DNA of 64,000 bases from Lantana camara (taxonomy: Eukaryota; Streptophyta; Magnoliopsida; Lamiales; Verbenaceae). The DNA is taken from NCBI GenBank assembly GCA_037501455.1, contig CM074862.1:80034001-80098000 (forward strand), in the 5' to 3' direction. The notes beneath the pieces were generated by a model, which worked only from the letters and a program-made list of their open reading frames with translations, was not told the DNA's origin and did not search any database. Each line of letters begins with the position of its first letter. The stretch's first letter is position 1. Positions 23,042 through 35,158 of this stretch are shown piece after piece. The translations under genes and the position numbers were made by a program.

Positions 23042-23098
23042 AAGATTATGTATCTTGATCCTTCAAAAAAAAAAAAAAAAAAGATTATGTATCTTGAT
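23042..23098 (+). repeat. Poly(A)-type insertion scar with 18-base duplication
   Basis: AAGATTATGTATCTTGAT at 23042-23059 is perfectly repeated at 23081-23098. Only CCTTC followed by a run of A separates them. This is a clean target-site duplication around a poly(A) tail with five bases of body. A longer piece (TATCTTGATACACATTTGTC onward) also occurs at 22963. Confidence 0.7.
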
Positions 23099-26000
23099 AC
23101 ACATTTGTCGAATTCCCATTAGCCCTTATACCAGATTTGTTAGTTTAATTAATTAAGAGAGCTATTTACTTTGATCCCCCCCAAAAAAAAAAAAAAAAAT
23201 TAAAATTTTGATGTATGTATTAGGGGTGAGATCTCAACTTTTGCTGACCAGGAAAAATATCTTGAAATTTTATTAAATTTTTTATTTTTCTGAATAATAT
23301 TTTGATATTATGGCTATTAGTGCCCTTCCCTTCTTCCTGATTTGAAATTTCTTTTCTACCACATCTTTTTTTCTCTCCAATTCTGACATTGTTCCGGTAA
23401 ATATTTGCAAATCGAATGGAAAAAAAAAAAGTAACAAATAATTCAAATTTAAAAATTGAAAAAAGAAAAAGGCCCATATTCAAGATAAAATAATTACAAA
23501 TTACTAATTAATTCGTGAAAAAAAATATCTTTCGAGTGCAAACGTGTAATCTAGTTTTTCTTTTTGGAATAAAAAATTACAAAATACTAATTTAAGACGT
23601 GTAAATCTAGTATATTTAGATCACTATTCGACGAATCAAAAATTAGAATACCTCTGATTAGATGCTTTTGATTGGCCATTGCATTAGAACGCACATTATC
23701 AGTCCTTTTAATATGGACAACCCTGCACATTATCTCGTAGTTATTAAAACGACAAATCACAGGAATTATGAATGAGAATTAGAATGAGCACCAGAGCAAC
23801 AAATTTATGTCTTTTTTGGTGCTCAGGAAAGAAGGTAAAACAGACCAATTTCACTGTCACAAGTCGTTCACCATATCTACCCAAAATATTCTAGGCATAT
23901 GTAGCACTCATTCTTTTGTTCTCTTTAGACAGGAATTAAGTTGCTTTTAGGACTAGCTCATCATTTATAATTACAATATATTATTTCGTAATCTGGATTT
24001 ATTACTATAAACATATACATTAAAATAGAAAATCAATACACACAAATACATATCATTGATAGGATATTCTAGTGGTGTACAATATATATTATGAGTCTTC
24101 AAATCAATAATAATCTAATCTCGTTATCCAACATTTAAGTATGTCTCTAAATTTAAAACGGATCTTTTAATTTCAATCAACTGATAATTATAATGTGCGC
24201 CGTCAATAAAATAAGTGATGGAACAAAAAACCCTATGTATTTATGTGTTCCATGAACTTTCTAATTTTTCTTTATCCGTTTAATTCGATTTGTATAAAAA
24301 ATATGTTGTATTTAGCTCATTTATGCTCATCGATTGATTATACCGAGCATGAGCATTTTTGTTTTTCAATCTTATTTACCGTTTAGATAATGTCGTATTG
24401 AACCTTAACTATGATTTCGATTTATTTATATATGAGGGGAGTTTTCTTCAAAACTTTATACATAAGGGCAGACAGAAGTACGTCAATTCCAATCGAAACT
24501 ATACCGAAAAGAAATAGATCAAGTGACCTCTCCGGGAATTGTTATAAAATTGTTGGGGATGATCGGGAACTTTATAATAACTCTACAATTCTATTATTTT
24601 AAAAAAAAAAAAAAAAAAAAGAGAAAAAAGAACTTAGGAATCTTGGATTTTTTCACTGATTTAGAGTGTGATCACATCCTGATACAGATCCACCTCATCA
24701 TGGCACCTACAGTGAAACGAAAAGCAAAAGTCAGGAGAAGATGTAATTAGGTCGGCCACTGGAATCATTATTAACTTTTATTTTATTTATTTATTATTTA
24801 GGTAAGCTTGATTTGAACTTAATATCTCTTTTTTTTTTTTTTAATTTCAAAAAAAAGAAAAAGAAAAAGAAATTAATATATCTAGAAGTTTCAAGTTTTG
24901 ATCTCCAAATGGATTACATGGTGTGAGATGCACTGCCGAAGGGTTTTTAGGGTTTGTCTCTATTAGTGCTGGTCGTATCGTCTGGTGGAAAAAAAAAAAA
25001 AAAAACCCTTCAAGTTTAACATTTTTACAATTCATTTTGCGCATTAACCTCCAAAGTTTATCAAAATATGCGTTAGCTTGAACAAAATGTCAAATTTGAC
25101 CTCTTTGCTTCATAATTCATTCCTAGAGCAATTCATTCACCAGTTTGAAGTTATGTCCCTACGCGAAGGCTGCAGTGGTGAGGCTTCAAATACTAATGTG
25201 GGAGAACCCCAAAACGACGTATTTCCAACACAAATTAGACATAACAAACTTAGGTACAGACATAAACATAACACTGAACTAGTTTACAATTACTAGATAA
25301 TCAAACTATGTATTGACAAATGATCTTTTTTCTTCTAAATTGGATAATCTTGCACATTTGCATTGTGCAATCCACCTAACGAATTAGTTCTTGATCGAAC
25401 TAATGATCGTACTATTTTAAAAATCTTTTTTTCTTTTTCATTTTGATTTATTGGGTTCTTGAGTACCACAGATTTTTTCATAGAATTCAATAATTCGAAT
25501 TGGTACAATGAACATAATCATCTATATATATATTTAAATTTCTCAGACGAGAGGAATCTAAATGAGTATAACATCATTTTCTGGAAGACATAGGCATAAG
25601 ATATAGTGTGTGTATCAACTAGCAATAGTAGAAAGAAAAGTCAAGTGCAAATTGTGAACAATTGTAAGGCCATGCACATGGCTTAAAGGAATATATGCTT
25701 AAATTCTTTCTTCTTTTGGAAGTAGGCCTCTTTAAGATATCAACCCTTTATATGCCCAAAGTTGGCATTATTATTATCGAAACCCTACCCCACCAAACTC
25801 CAAACCAAAGTAGCTTTGAGAAGGCTAGGACCCATCCTTCAAATCACTGTTACAACTCTAATTATATCCAACATTGAATAAAGAAAATCCCATGTTTAAA
25901 TCTCACTTAGATGTGTGTGAGTTTTAAAAAAGAAAATTGAATAAATGATATATACTTTGGTACCATGATGAATAATATGTTTGATCTTACTCATCCCCAA

Positions 26001-26170
26001 AAGTTAGTTACTGAGGGGAGAATTGTCAAATCATTATATATTGAATTTCAGATCTTTAATTATTTGATATTGGATACTTAACAAAAGGGCGCTTTCTGAT
26101 TGGAGATTTTGATCGATTTCTGATGGTTATTTTATTGTGTTGTCGGAAATTAATGTAATTATGTAGAGCT
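23099..26170. other. AT-rich intergenic DNA; no gene supported
   Basis: Several A- or T-runs (23180, 24600, 24830, 24990) occur without clear target duplications. No coding family or RNA gene is recognisable. Confidence 0.4.
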
Positions 26171-26562
26171 TCAGTGATATAAAAAATAAGTTAAGAACAA
26201 AATTATTTAAGGATTTATTGTGATTAGAATAATTTTTGTAATTGGTCAACATTAACAAAGGGATCGGGAGCTTCTATCGATAACAGGCGACTTACTTATA
26301 GTGACAAATTGAACAATAAGAATTTTGTTGTGAAATTATATATGGGATCAAGATTCATCCATCATCAATATAGATAAGTATAACAATATTAATTGTTTTT
26401 ACCATGCATTTATAATCAAAAGTTATTGTTTCTCTAATAGAAGTGACTGCATAAAATAAATCAGTGGCGATAATGCTTACATCATTATTGATATATACAT
26501 TATTTCTTGCATGAAATTTGTGAGTTTTATTAACATTTTGGTGTTACCTCTGTGTAATTCGA
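26171..26562 (+). repeat. Direct repeat, copy A
   Basis: From TCAGTGATATAAAAAATAAG to CTGTGTAATTCGAC this segment is nearly the same as 51626-52101, in the same orientation. The two copies bracket the whole nested transposon block. There is no TG..CA end, tRNA primer site or coding motif, so it is not an obvious LTR. Its right end overlaps the last codons of the copia RT fragment. Confidence 0.85.
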
Positions 26563-27155
26563 CTGATAAATTGAGTATGTGAAATAGGCAGAAAGTTTAG
26601 AATCCAATATTGTGAATATTTTTCTATGTTAATCGCAACCGTGAATCTCCCAAACCATGCCCTCGGAGATTGTTTTAGCCTGTACAATGTCTTCTTCAAT
26701 TTGTACACCTCGTGGGCTCCAAACTCGTGAGAGAATCTTGGTGGACATTCCATATATACTTCCTCTGTCAGCTCACCATGGAGGAAGACATTTTTTACAT
26801 CAAACTGTGAAGGGGCTAATCTAGATTTGTTGCAACAGAGAACAAGACCCGTATTGTGTCAATCTTTGCAACCGGAGAAAAAGTTTCTGCATAATCCACC
26901 CCATAGGTTTAAGTATATCCTTTAGCCAACAATCGAGCTTTGTATCGCTCAATCGATCCATCAGCCTTCCTTTTGATTGTGTATACCCACCTACACCCAA
27001 CAAGTTTCTTATCGGATGGAAGCAGACACTTTTTCCAAGTCCCATTTTTCTTTAGGACACTCATCTCATCGTTCATTGCTATTTTCCATTCTGGTATTCT
27101 CATTGCTTCTTCCACATTTTGTGGCAGGTTATCTGTGTAAATAGCTGCTGGAAAA
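26544..27155 (-). pseudogene. Ty1/copia reverse transcriptase fragment
   Basis: Minus-strand peptides show the start of the copia RVT_2 domain: WKIAMNDEMSVLKKNGTWKK, then GCRWVYTIKRKADGSIERYKARLLAKGYT. After frame changes come MECPPRFSHEFGAHEVYKLK and LYRLKQSPRAWFGRF, the usual block before the YVDD motif. The frame is lost before YVDD and RNase H, so the 3' half is deleted. The upstream parts of the same element lie at 27751-27918 and 31243-32800, separated by two later insertions. Confidence 0.9.
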
Positions 27156-27163
27156 GCTCTATC

Positions 27164-27742
27164 CTATGATGCACGGACACGGACACGGACACGGACACGG
27201 CGACACGAATTTTTTGAAAAATTTAGGACACGACACGGCTCCAACACGGCTATATTATATATAAATAAATAAATTATATATATTTATTTATTTATATAAA
27301 ATAAAATATTATAAAAGTATTTAATATTACAAACTTAAGTAACATATATTATTTTCCAATTCAACATTAAAATCATTAAAAATAAAATTAATACATTTTT
27401 TATATAATAATATTATGAAAAAATTGAATTTAAATTAATATTAAATATTTTTTAGCAAATTTATATAATTATTATTATTTTTAAAAAAATATACCCTCAA
27501 ATATTCAGGAAATATAAATTAAAAATTAATTTTTTTTTGAATTTTTCGTGTCGCCGTGTCCGAGCCGTGTCGGATATTTCTTAACCCGTGTCCGAGCTGT
27601 GTCCGAGTCGTGTCCCCAGCGTGTCGGATTTTTTTTTTAATTTTTGGACATATTTTGCCGTGTCGGTGCCGTGTCGGAGCCGTGTCCGTGTCCGTGTCCG
27701 ACACTGCACGGGTTAAATTTTCGGAGTGTCCGTGCATTATAG
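27164..27742. mobile_element. Non-autonomous DNA element with GGACAC ends
   Basis: Ends CTATGATGCACGGACAC and GTGTCCGTGCATTATAG are inverted repeats. Subterminal regions carry runs of CGGACA on the left and GTGTCCG/CGTGTCG on the right. Flanks GCTCTATC (27156-27163) and GCTCTAGC (27743-27750) match at 7 of 8 bases, suggesting a hAT-size duplication. The copia frame on either side resumes when the element and one copy of the duplication are ignored. The centre is AT-rich and non-coding. Confidence 0.75.
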
Positions 27743-27750
27743 GCTCTAGC

Positions 27751-27918
27751 GGAGTTAGTCAAACTCCCCCTGACTAAATTAGCCACCGGATATCTTTGTA
27801 ATTTAGTTTCGAGTTCCGGACTATATCTTTTTGAGGAACTCCGCGAGTACTCCGGCGGGAGTAGATATCTATCTTCTTCTATTTCACTTATACTTTCAGT
27901 TTCACATGTACTATCATT
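27751..27918 (-). pseudogene. Copia polyprotein, integrase-to-RT linker piece
   Basis: The minus-strand frame contains SISEIEEDRYLLPPEYSRSS and then the LVRGSLTNSAR stretch that precedes the RT in copia polyproteins. It is bounded by the solo LTR duplication (GTTAG, 27919-27923) on one side and by the small DNA element on the other. It belongs to the same copia copy as 26544-27155 and 31243-32800. Confidence 0.8.
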
Positions 27919-27923
27919 GTTAG

Positions 27924-30900
27924 TGTAGCGCCCGGAGCGGCGAGCCACCACATCCCCCGCACCTAAAGTCGAACCCACATATGAAATAGAAATCCATACA
28001 TGAGCCCAAGACTAAGCGAACGGGAACCTACACGCACTCGCTAAGCCAGGCGGAGCTAAGACAAGACCAGAACGCGTAAAAACCAAAGAAAGCGGAAGCA
28101 TACATCAAAATCAAGAAGATAAATCCATAAAAACGGGTTCAACTATCCCTAGAAGACTGTCCCGGATATATAAATCAAGAATTCATACATAATTCATTAA
28201 CAAATGCCTAACATATACATACTTCAATTATCAAAATCGAATCATATACAAAATGTGACCGAATACAAATGAAAATGCAACTCGAGTAGGGGACTAGAAC
28301 TCGACCGACTCACGACTCCGCCTAGCACGAACCAAAACCTGCAAACTGAAAAGTTGAAAGGAGAGGGTCCCACCGACTGAGTGAGGGGGCTAATGCACAC
28401 CTACACACGTATACATATAGAGCAAAACACATAATAAACAAAAGACTATGAACCGGGATAGGGTTTTGCATACTAAAGTTATTTTCAAAGTAAGCTTATA
28501 CTTATACTTAACGAAACATAACAAACTTAACGTATTCGTATCATAACATAAAAGAAAGCTCCTATCCCGTTTCATAATCAACATATCAAACCGATTCTTA
28601 CACCCGGCGAGTACGGGTGTTATCTAACTCCCCACTTCTTAACATACAAATTAAAACGAAAACATAAATCATAAACAATCCATCCCCAACATCCATGTAG
28701 TTCGGGGAGCAAGCCCTCACTACACATTACCATTACCAAAAACACACGGGGTAGCTAATCTACGTTGTGCCTTACCCGGTTATCCACCGAGGGCTCAAAG
28801 CACCACACCTCCTCAACTTCCCTGAGTTCGCGCGTAAGTACTTCAAATGGAGAACGCGCACAGGGGTCATAACCGGCGACCCCATGGTCGTCCCGGGTCT
28901 CCCTTACCCACGTCTCCAGGGGCCCCAAATACAATCCATAACATAACATAACATAACATAACTCGCTACATATCGAACTTATCATATCGTATCAAAATCA
29001 TAACTTAAATACCATATCGAAGCATACCTTACCTTGCAACTTAGCATATGCTATGGACGTACCTCTCCGTGTCATCCTAATCCGTAGCTAGCATGAAGAC
29101 ACACGATTTGAAGCATAGCCTCGTTGCAAAACATTTTCAAGCTTACATATGCTCGTATATATAGTTCGAAAACCTTTAATCATATGACAAAGTCATAAAC
29201 GTATCGTATAAGCACATATCTATTATATAAATATAATAGTATATTCTCATGCGGGCTTAAAAACGAGCACGTAGGGTTGTAGGTCGCATTAGCTAAAAGA
29301 AAACAAACCTAAAACCTCACCTTTTACCAAAAGTGCTCACGGAGGAGCGTTAACAACCAAGAAAAGCTAAATGGTGAATCCGATACCTCCCGAACTCAAA
29401 TCTGAGACAAACAAACACATACTGACTTAAACTCGATCATGAACCAATTAGACGCACGGTGATGCATAAGAATACAAATGGATGCAATGCACGTTTTATA
29501 GATTCATACTTAGGCATATCAAGGCAATTAACATAATATCTCACAATAAAATCATGATTTAAGCTCATAACACATCATATTATAGCTTATCATATGCATT
29601 CATAAGTTTGAAATGCATAAAGAAGGCAAATGATGCAAGAAAAGACTACACGTATCACTTAAGACATATACGTTCATCTCGAAAGGTTCATATCAAACGA
29701 AGCCATAAATTAATACAATGCATATAACTCATAATATAACATGTATACAATACATATAAGTCATAAATAATCATTCATAATCCATACCATAGCATAATGC
29801 ATCAAATGGCCCATTAGAAACAAGTACGAAACAAGAAATAATCATACAAACGAAAGGGAAACAATTACAAACAAAAAGAGGGCCAACCCTATCTCTCTCC
29901 TCCCCCCCCCCCCCCCTACCGGGGGAGATTTCATGCACAAAACTCCCCTCCCGGGGAGATTTCATGCAGAAGCTACTGCATAGAGTGTCCTCGGCCGGGG
30001 ACACAACAAGAACAAATTCTCCCCGCCCGGGGAGAATTTTACAGCAAGAAAAAGAGCAGCAACAGCCCGCCAAACCCCCATGTTTCTAACTCCTAACAAT
30101 AGCAGCAACAAAAGATCAAGAAAGCAACATCAAACCCACGAAACTCAGCCACAAAAACATGCAAATTCCAGCCCCTAACTTCCAGCAACAAACCGGCAAC
30201 AAAGAGATTCAAGTAACATCACATATCTATGGAGAAAGCTTGCAAAACCTTGAAGTTCAATAATGGTAACACTTAATATACTCAACCACCAACCAAGTCC
30301 AGCTCATATAACCATTGATGAGGCTCAAGTGATCATATATCTAGCTTGAAATCAACAAATAACAAAAGAATTGGCATATAATTTCATATGAACACTTAAA
30401 CCCTTACTATTCATTCCAATATTCATTTCACAATCAATAAAGGCTCAAATTCAGAAATTAATGAAGCAAAATGACCATAAAAGGATGGATATAACAATCA
30501 CACACTTACCCCTTGAATTTAGTTGAGTTTAATGAAGATTTGAGCTCCAAAATCTTCCTTGATGAATAGTGACAGGAATGGAGATGAGGGTAGTTTGCTG
30601 AGTTTTCTCCTTCTTCTTGTGTTATGACCGGTCAAAGAGAAGTATGGGGTTATAGTGTATTGAGTTGGGGTGATGTGGGGCCAAGAATCAAGTTAAAAGG
30701 TTGAATATTGAAAGAGTTATGCCCAAAATTCCTCAAGGTGGCGAATCTGCACGAGACTCACGATACGGGCGAAGTACGGGGGTCCAAAAATGGGCTTAGA
30801 AAAATATAAAATTAGGTTTCTTAGCTTGCAAATCTCGTTACAAGTCCGGCACCACTTCCGGAATTCAAATCTGAATTCCCGATCTCAAGTTATGGCCTCC

Positions 30901-31237
30901 GAAACACAAGGTGCGCTAGAGCTCGTTAAGCCCTCGAATCCCAAAAATCAAGAAATGGTCTCCGACCAAATCGAACAAGTATAACGAATAAAATAAACAC
31001 GTAAATGAGTTCATGAAACATGTAATTCAAGTATATCACGTATTCACGTAGTTCGAGAATTAAAATCAAGTTAGGGAAATTAAATACGAAAGTTAAAGCA
31101 TAAAACTTAAACAATTAGGGCACAAAGGACACTTAAACAATTAAGTCAACATATAAATTAAATCGAAAAGGAAATAAAACATCGGTAAACCATCAAGTGA
31201 CGTCATACCTGGCTTACCGAAGAAACGGGGTGTCACA
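27924..31237 (-). mobile_element. Solo LTR, 3.3 kb, gypsy-type
   Basis: On the minus strand it starts TGTGACACCCCGTTTC (31237) and ends CCGGGCGCTACA (27924). The 5-base duplication GTTAG is exact (27919-27923 and 31238-31242). There is no internal region and no coding capacity, so it is the product of LTR-LTR recombination. Very long LTRs starting TGTGACACCCCG are typical of Tekay/Del-like chromoviruses, an inference from style only. It contains a 14-C run at about 29903 and three short CCCGGGGAGA hairpin-prone words around 29930-30035. Confidence 0.9.
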
Positions 31238-31242
31238 GTTAG

Positions 31243-32140
31243 TAGGAACAACATTGGGATTTACAAAGGATAAATCATCATTAGTACTAACCTCGGGGAT
31301 ACCTGTCGAGGGAGATGTGTTAGGGTCGTGCACATCTGGATGGCTCGAGGGAGGCGGAGGCGGCGGACTACTTGACCCTATCAAGGGAAGTGCACATAAC
31401 CATTCCAGTGGATCCTTTTGTGTTTCTCTCTCTCCCCCTGAACACTATAATGGGTAGGGACAAGGTAATAGTATACTATCTCAACAAAGTTACAATCAAC
31501 CGCGACAAACATGTGTTTGGTTTTAGGGTTATAGCAACGATACCCTTTTTTGTGGACCCCATACCCCGCAAAGACACACTTTTCAGCACAGGGTTGAAGT
31601 TTAGTGCGGTTTATTTTTGGGATATGAACAAACACCGAACACCCAAAGATATGAGGGTTAAGAGCCAAGGCAGGAGACACTTGAGTATAGTCACTCAAAG
31701 TTTGGATAGGGGTGCGGAAGCTAAGAATTTTAGTGGGTAAGTAATTGGCAAGATATGTGGTAGTGGCAACGGGCTTTGGGCCAGAAATAGGTTGGGATAT
31801 GAGACTCCAAATTAGTGTTTGGGTAACTTCTAAGAGAGACCCATTTTTTCTTTCGGCTCCCCCGTTTTGTTGAGGTGTGTGAGGGCAAGTAGTTTGATGG
31901 ATAAGACCATTTTGAAAAAAAAAGGCCTGCATTTTCTGAGAAACAAATTCACCCCTATTATTTGATCGAAGTATTTTAATTTGGGTTTCAAATTGTGTTT
32001 TAATCATGCGATAAAATTGAAGAAATTTGTCAAACACTTCTGACTTGTATTTCAAAAAATATATCTAACTTATACAGGTGCAATCATCAATAAAGAGCAC
32101 AAAATCCTGAAAACCTCCACCCCCAATAACCGGCGCTGGG
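31243..32140 (-). pseudogene. Copia integrase core
   Basis: The minus-strand peptide from about 32140 reads through VLFIDDCT, a stop, then KYKSEVFDKFLQFYRMIKTQ, and LRSNNRGEF. The family normally has RSDNGGEF here, so the second catalytic Asp is replaced by Asn. HTPQQNGGAERKN follows and carries the catalytic Glu. The C-terminal part has VFVHIPKINRTKLQPCAEKC and FAGYGVHKKGYRCYNP, as in copia integrases. It is interrupted at 31243 by the solo LTR. It is non-functional because of the lost Asp and stops. Confidence 0.9.
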
Positions 32141-32800
32141 CCCTAAACATTTGAATGTATTAAAGAAAAAGGAGTGCCCATACAAGTATTATTCAGAGAA
32201 AAAGATTGTCTATGGCTCTTAGCTAAAACACAAGTATCGCAAGATAAACTATTGTTAGAAAAATGAGGGAAAAGATTTTTAAGATAACCCTCGAAAGGAT
32301 GCCCCCAACCGATGATGCCACAACCAGCTTTGTCTGTCAACTGATTCTTGTGCCATTAGAGTGCGCCCCTCAGAGGTCACCTCGTCAACATAGTATAGGC
32401 CATCTTTTTCAGTGTCATTCCCAATTATCTCCCTCGAACGGATATCCTGTAGTACACAGAAGGTGGGATACATTACAACCGTACAATTGAGTTCCTTTAT
32501 CACATGACTAATCGACAACAATTTATTTGACAACGAAGGAACAACGAGACAATTGGACAATTTAAGAGTGGGAGTGAGGGCAATGACTCCCCCACCCATT
32601 ACGAAAACTTCTTGGCCACTTGCAGTTTGTAATTTTTCTTTTTGAGGAATTTGACCAAAAATTATATTAATCGGATCATAAGTGACAATATCTGTAGCAC
32701 CGCAATCAAATATCCATTGGGAATTTTTTATCTTAGCACAACTTTCCACAATATTTATTGAAGAATAATCATGGAAAAAGGAAGAAAAATCTTGCCCCAA
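32141..32800 (-). pseudogene. Copia protease and GAG-pre-integrase
   Basis: The minus-strand frame contains NSQWIFDCGATDIVTYDP, the copia aspartic protease site. The usual DSGA or DSGC is DCGA here. LVVPSLSNKLLSISHVIKEL follows, then SWLWHHRLG and CDTCVLAKSHRQSF, the zinc-binding GAG-pre-integrase block. One frameshift lies near 32300. No gag or zinc knuckle can be seen upstream, where LTR-like DNA begins. Confidence 0.88.
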
Positions 32801-32859
32801 GCTTCCTTGTTTGTGCCGAAATGAGAGGGAGGGAGAGATGGAATTCTTGTGCCTTGTGT

Positions 32860-33297
32860 GTGTATGAAAATGAGGAAGAAATGTGTATATATGTATGTAT
32901 ATGTTTCATCGTGAAAATGAGGGAGAGAAAAAGGGAATATTGCCATCAAATCCTCCAAGAATTTAAATTCATGCAATGTGGTACTAAATTTACAAATCAT
33001 GTCAAATTATCAATTATGTCCAAAAGTTATACAAAGTTTCAATTAAGGACAAATAGGCATAAATTCCCACAATTACACACAATTAGACACATAATCATGT
33101 TCGAGGAAATTAAACATATAACTCACGTAGTTGAATTCACGAAGTTAGAAATTTAAATCACATAATTCACAAGTATTCAAATTAAATAAAATAAATTGCG
33201 TAAATAAAACAATGAAAGGAATTAAATAAATCCTAGATCTCAAAACTCACACGCGTAGCGCACGTACCTGTACGGTCGAGAAATCGGGGTGTCACAG
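32860..33297 (-). mobile_element. Truncated LTR fragment
   Basis: On the minus strand it begins TGTGACACCCCGATTTCTCG at 33297, close in style to the start of the solo LTR at 31237. It runs into AT-rich LTR-like sequence and loses identity somewhere between 32800 and 32950. The other end and a target duplication are missing. It sits exactly at the junction of the two copia copies. Confidence 0.65.
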
Positions 33298-35013
33298 TTC
33301 CTCCTGCCAATCCCACTATAGCAGGTAAGGCTCCTCCTGCTAATCCCACTACAACAGGTGGTGCTCCTTCTGCCAACACCGCAGCAGTAGGTCCTTCCAG
33401 GAATGCTTTAGAGATCTACTAGGACATAGTGGAGACTTTTCAGCAGCAAAGGAGGAATAGAGCAGAAGATGAACAGTTAGCTCGTGGACACATCCTTAAC
33501 ACTCTCTCTGACAGATGTATGATCTATAAACCAATGTACATTCTCCTAGAGAGCTTTAGGAGGCCTTAGAATACCAATACAAGGTTGAGGAAGAAAGTAC
33601 CAACAAATAAATAGTTTTCAAAATGGTTGATAATAAACCAATTTTAGAGTAAGTGTATGAGCTCTAGGTAATTGTCAATAAATTACGGATGGTGAAAATT
33701 ATCCTTCCGGAAACCTTGAAAGATTATGCGAAGAGATTGATGCATAAATCTGAACACTTGTCCTTGGAACAAATCCAAAAATATCCGCGTATTGAAGAGG
33801 AGGCTCGGAAACGCGATGGAATGAATTCGTTTAAAGGACAGTCTAGTAAAAACCATGTTGAGGCTGAAAATTCTTCTAAAAAGAAGGATTTTGGGGTTAA
33901 AAAACATTCTGGATAATTTAAGAAATCCGGGCAAAAATCTAAACCTGTTAATGTTACTAACAAAAGAAAAGACAAATATCATGTTTGTGGAGAAATAGGA
34001 CATTATGCGAGAGAATGCTCACAACGGAAGAGTGAACCCGACATTGCAAATATAGTTGAGGAGAACCTAGTTGCCATTGTTACTGATCTTAGCCTCGATG
34101 TGGCTATGATTTCTGAAATCAACATGGCAAGTGAACTTTCAGGCTGGCGGTTGGATTCTGGAGCAACCGTTCACATTTGCAACGACTGAAAGCTTTTCAA
34201 GACCTTCGAAAATGTTGTTGGGCAATAGGTTCAAATGGGTAATAGCTCCAAAGCCAATGTTGGAGACAAAGGATCCGTTGAACTCAACTTTACCTCCTGG
34301 GAAGAAATTAATTTTGATTAATGTCTTATTTGTACCTGATGTTAGAAAAAGTTTAATTTCTGTTGATTTGTTAGATAAAAGGGTTTTAAGATTTCTGTTG
34401 AGTCTGGAAAAGTTATCATTATGAAAAATGGTGAATTTGTTGGCAAAGGTTATGCTTGTAATCGGATGTACAAGATGTCTATCAATAATATGAATTCTGT
34501 TTTTGCTTACATTATTTCTTCAATTTCTTTATAGCATAGTCGTTTAGGGCATGTTAGTGCAATGAATTTGAAAAATATGCATGCAATGGGATTAATCGAT
34601 ATTGGTAAAAACGAACTTGACAAATGTGAAATATGTGCAAAGTAAAAAATTGTAAGGAAATATTTTTCGGGTGTTAAAAAAGAATCACAAATGTTCGACT
34701 TAATTCATATGGTTATTTGTGAGTTAAATTGAATTTTAACTAGAGGTGGAAAAAGAGTCAGAAGTAGAAACCTAACTTGAGAAGAGAAGATTAAGGTTCT
34801 ACGTTCTGATTGAGGCGTGGAATATTATTTGAATGTTTTTGATACACTTTGCGAAGAAAGATGTATCATACACCAAGCAATTACCGGTTATACACCCCAG
34901 CAGAATGGTGTAGTTGAAAGGAAAAATCATACTTTTCTAGATATGGTAAATTGAATCTTGTTAACTTACCTCATAACTTGTGGGGTGAAGCCCTTCTGTT
35001 TGCGTGCCATATT
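33298..35013 (+). pseudogene. Second Ty1/copia, gag to integrase
   Basis: Plus strand, many stops. The order is: a Pro/Ala repeat (33298-33400), gag (KIILPETLKDYAKRLMHKSE), a CCHC knuckle (YHVCGEIGHYARECS, about 33970-34020), protease WRLDSGATVHICND, GAG-pre-integrase HSRLGHVSAMNLKNMHAMGL with CEICAK, integrase LRSD and GVEYYLN, and GYTPQQNGVVERKNH. It stops at the hAT duplication CTGAATAG (35014-35021). The frame resumes at 51401. Opposite in orientation to the first copia copy. Confidence 0.9.
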
Positions 35014-35158
35014 CTGAATAGCAAGGGCAACTCCACAACCAACCTTGTGAGGTCAGTTTGACCCACTCATATATATATTATATTTTTAAATTTGTAATTT
35101 TAAAAATAAGCCTTTTGACCCCACTTAAAAAAAAAAGGAAAAAGTGTATTAACCCCAT

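Noticed and set aside
26171..26562. The 400-base direct repeats as LTRs of one giant element
   Set aside because: No TG..CA ends, primer site or polypurine tract, and the enclosed copia pieces are in opposite orientations.
27519..27978. Open frames with HGHGSDTAPT-type repeats on both strands
   Set aside because: Generated by the GGACAC/GTGTCC subterminal repeats of the DNA element at 27164-27742.
29890..30040. C-run and CCCGGGGAG words as a possible G-quadruplex regulator
   Set aside because: A single long C-run and three short words in a solo LTR; a quadruplex is possible, but nothing beyond base composition supports a function.
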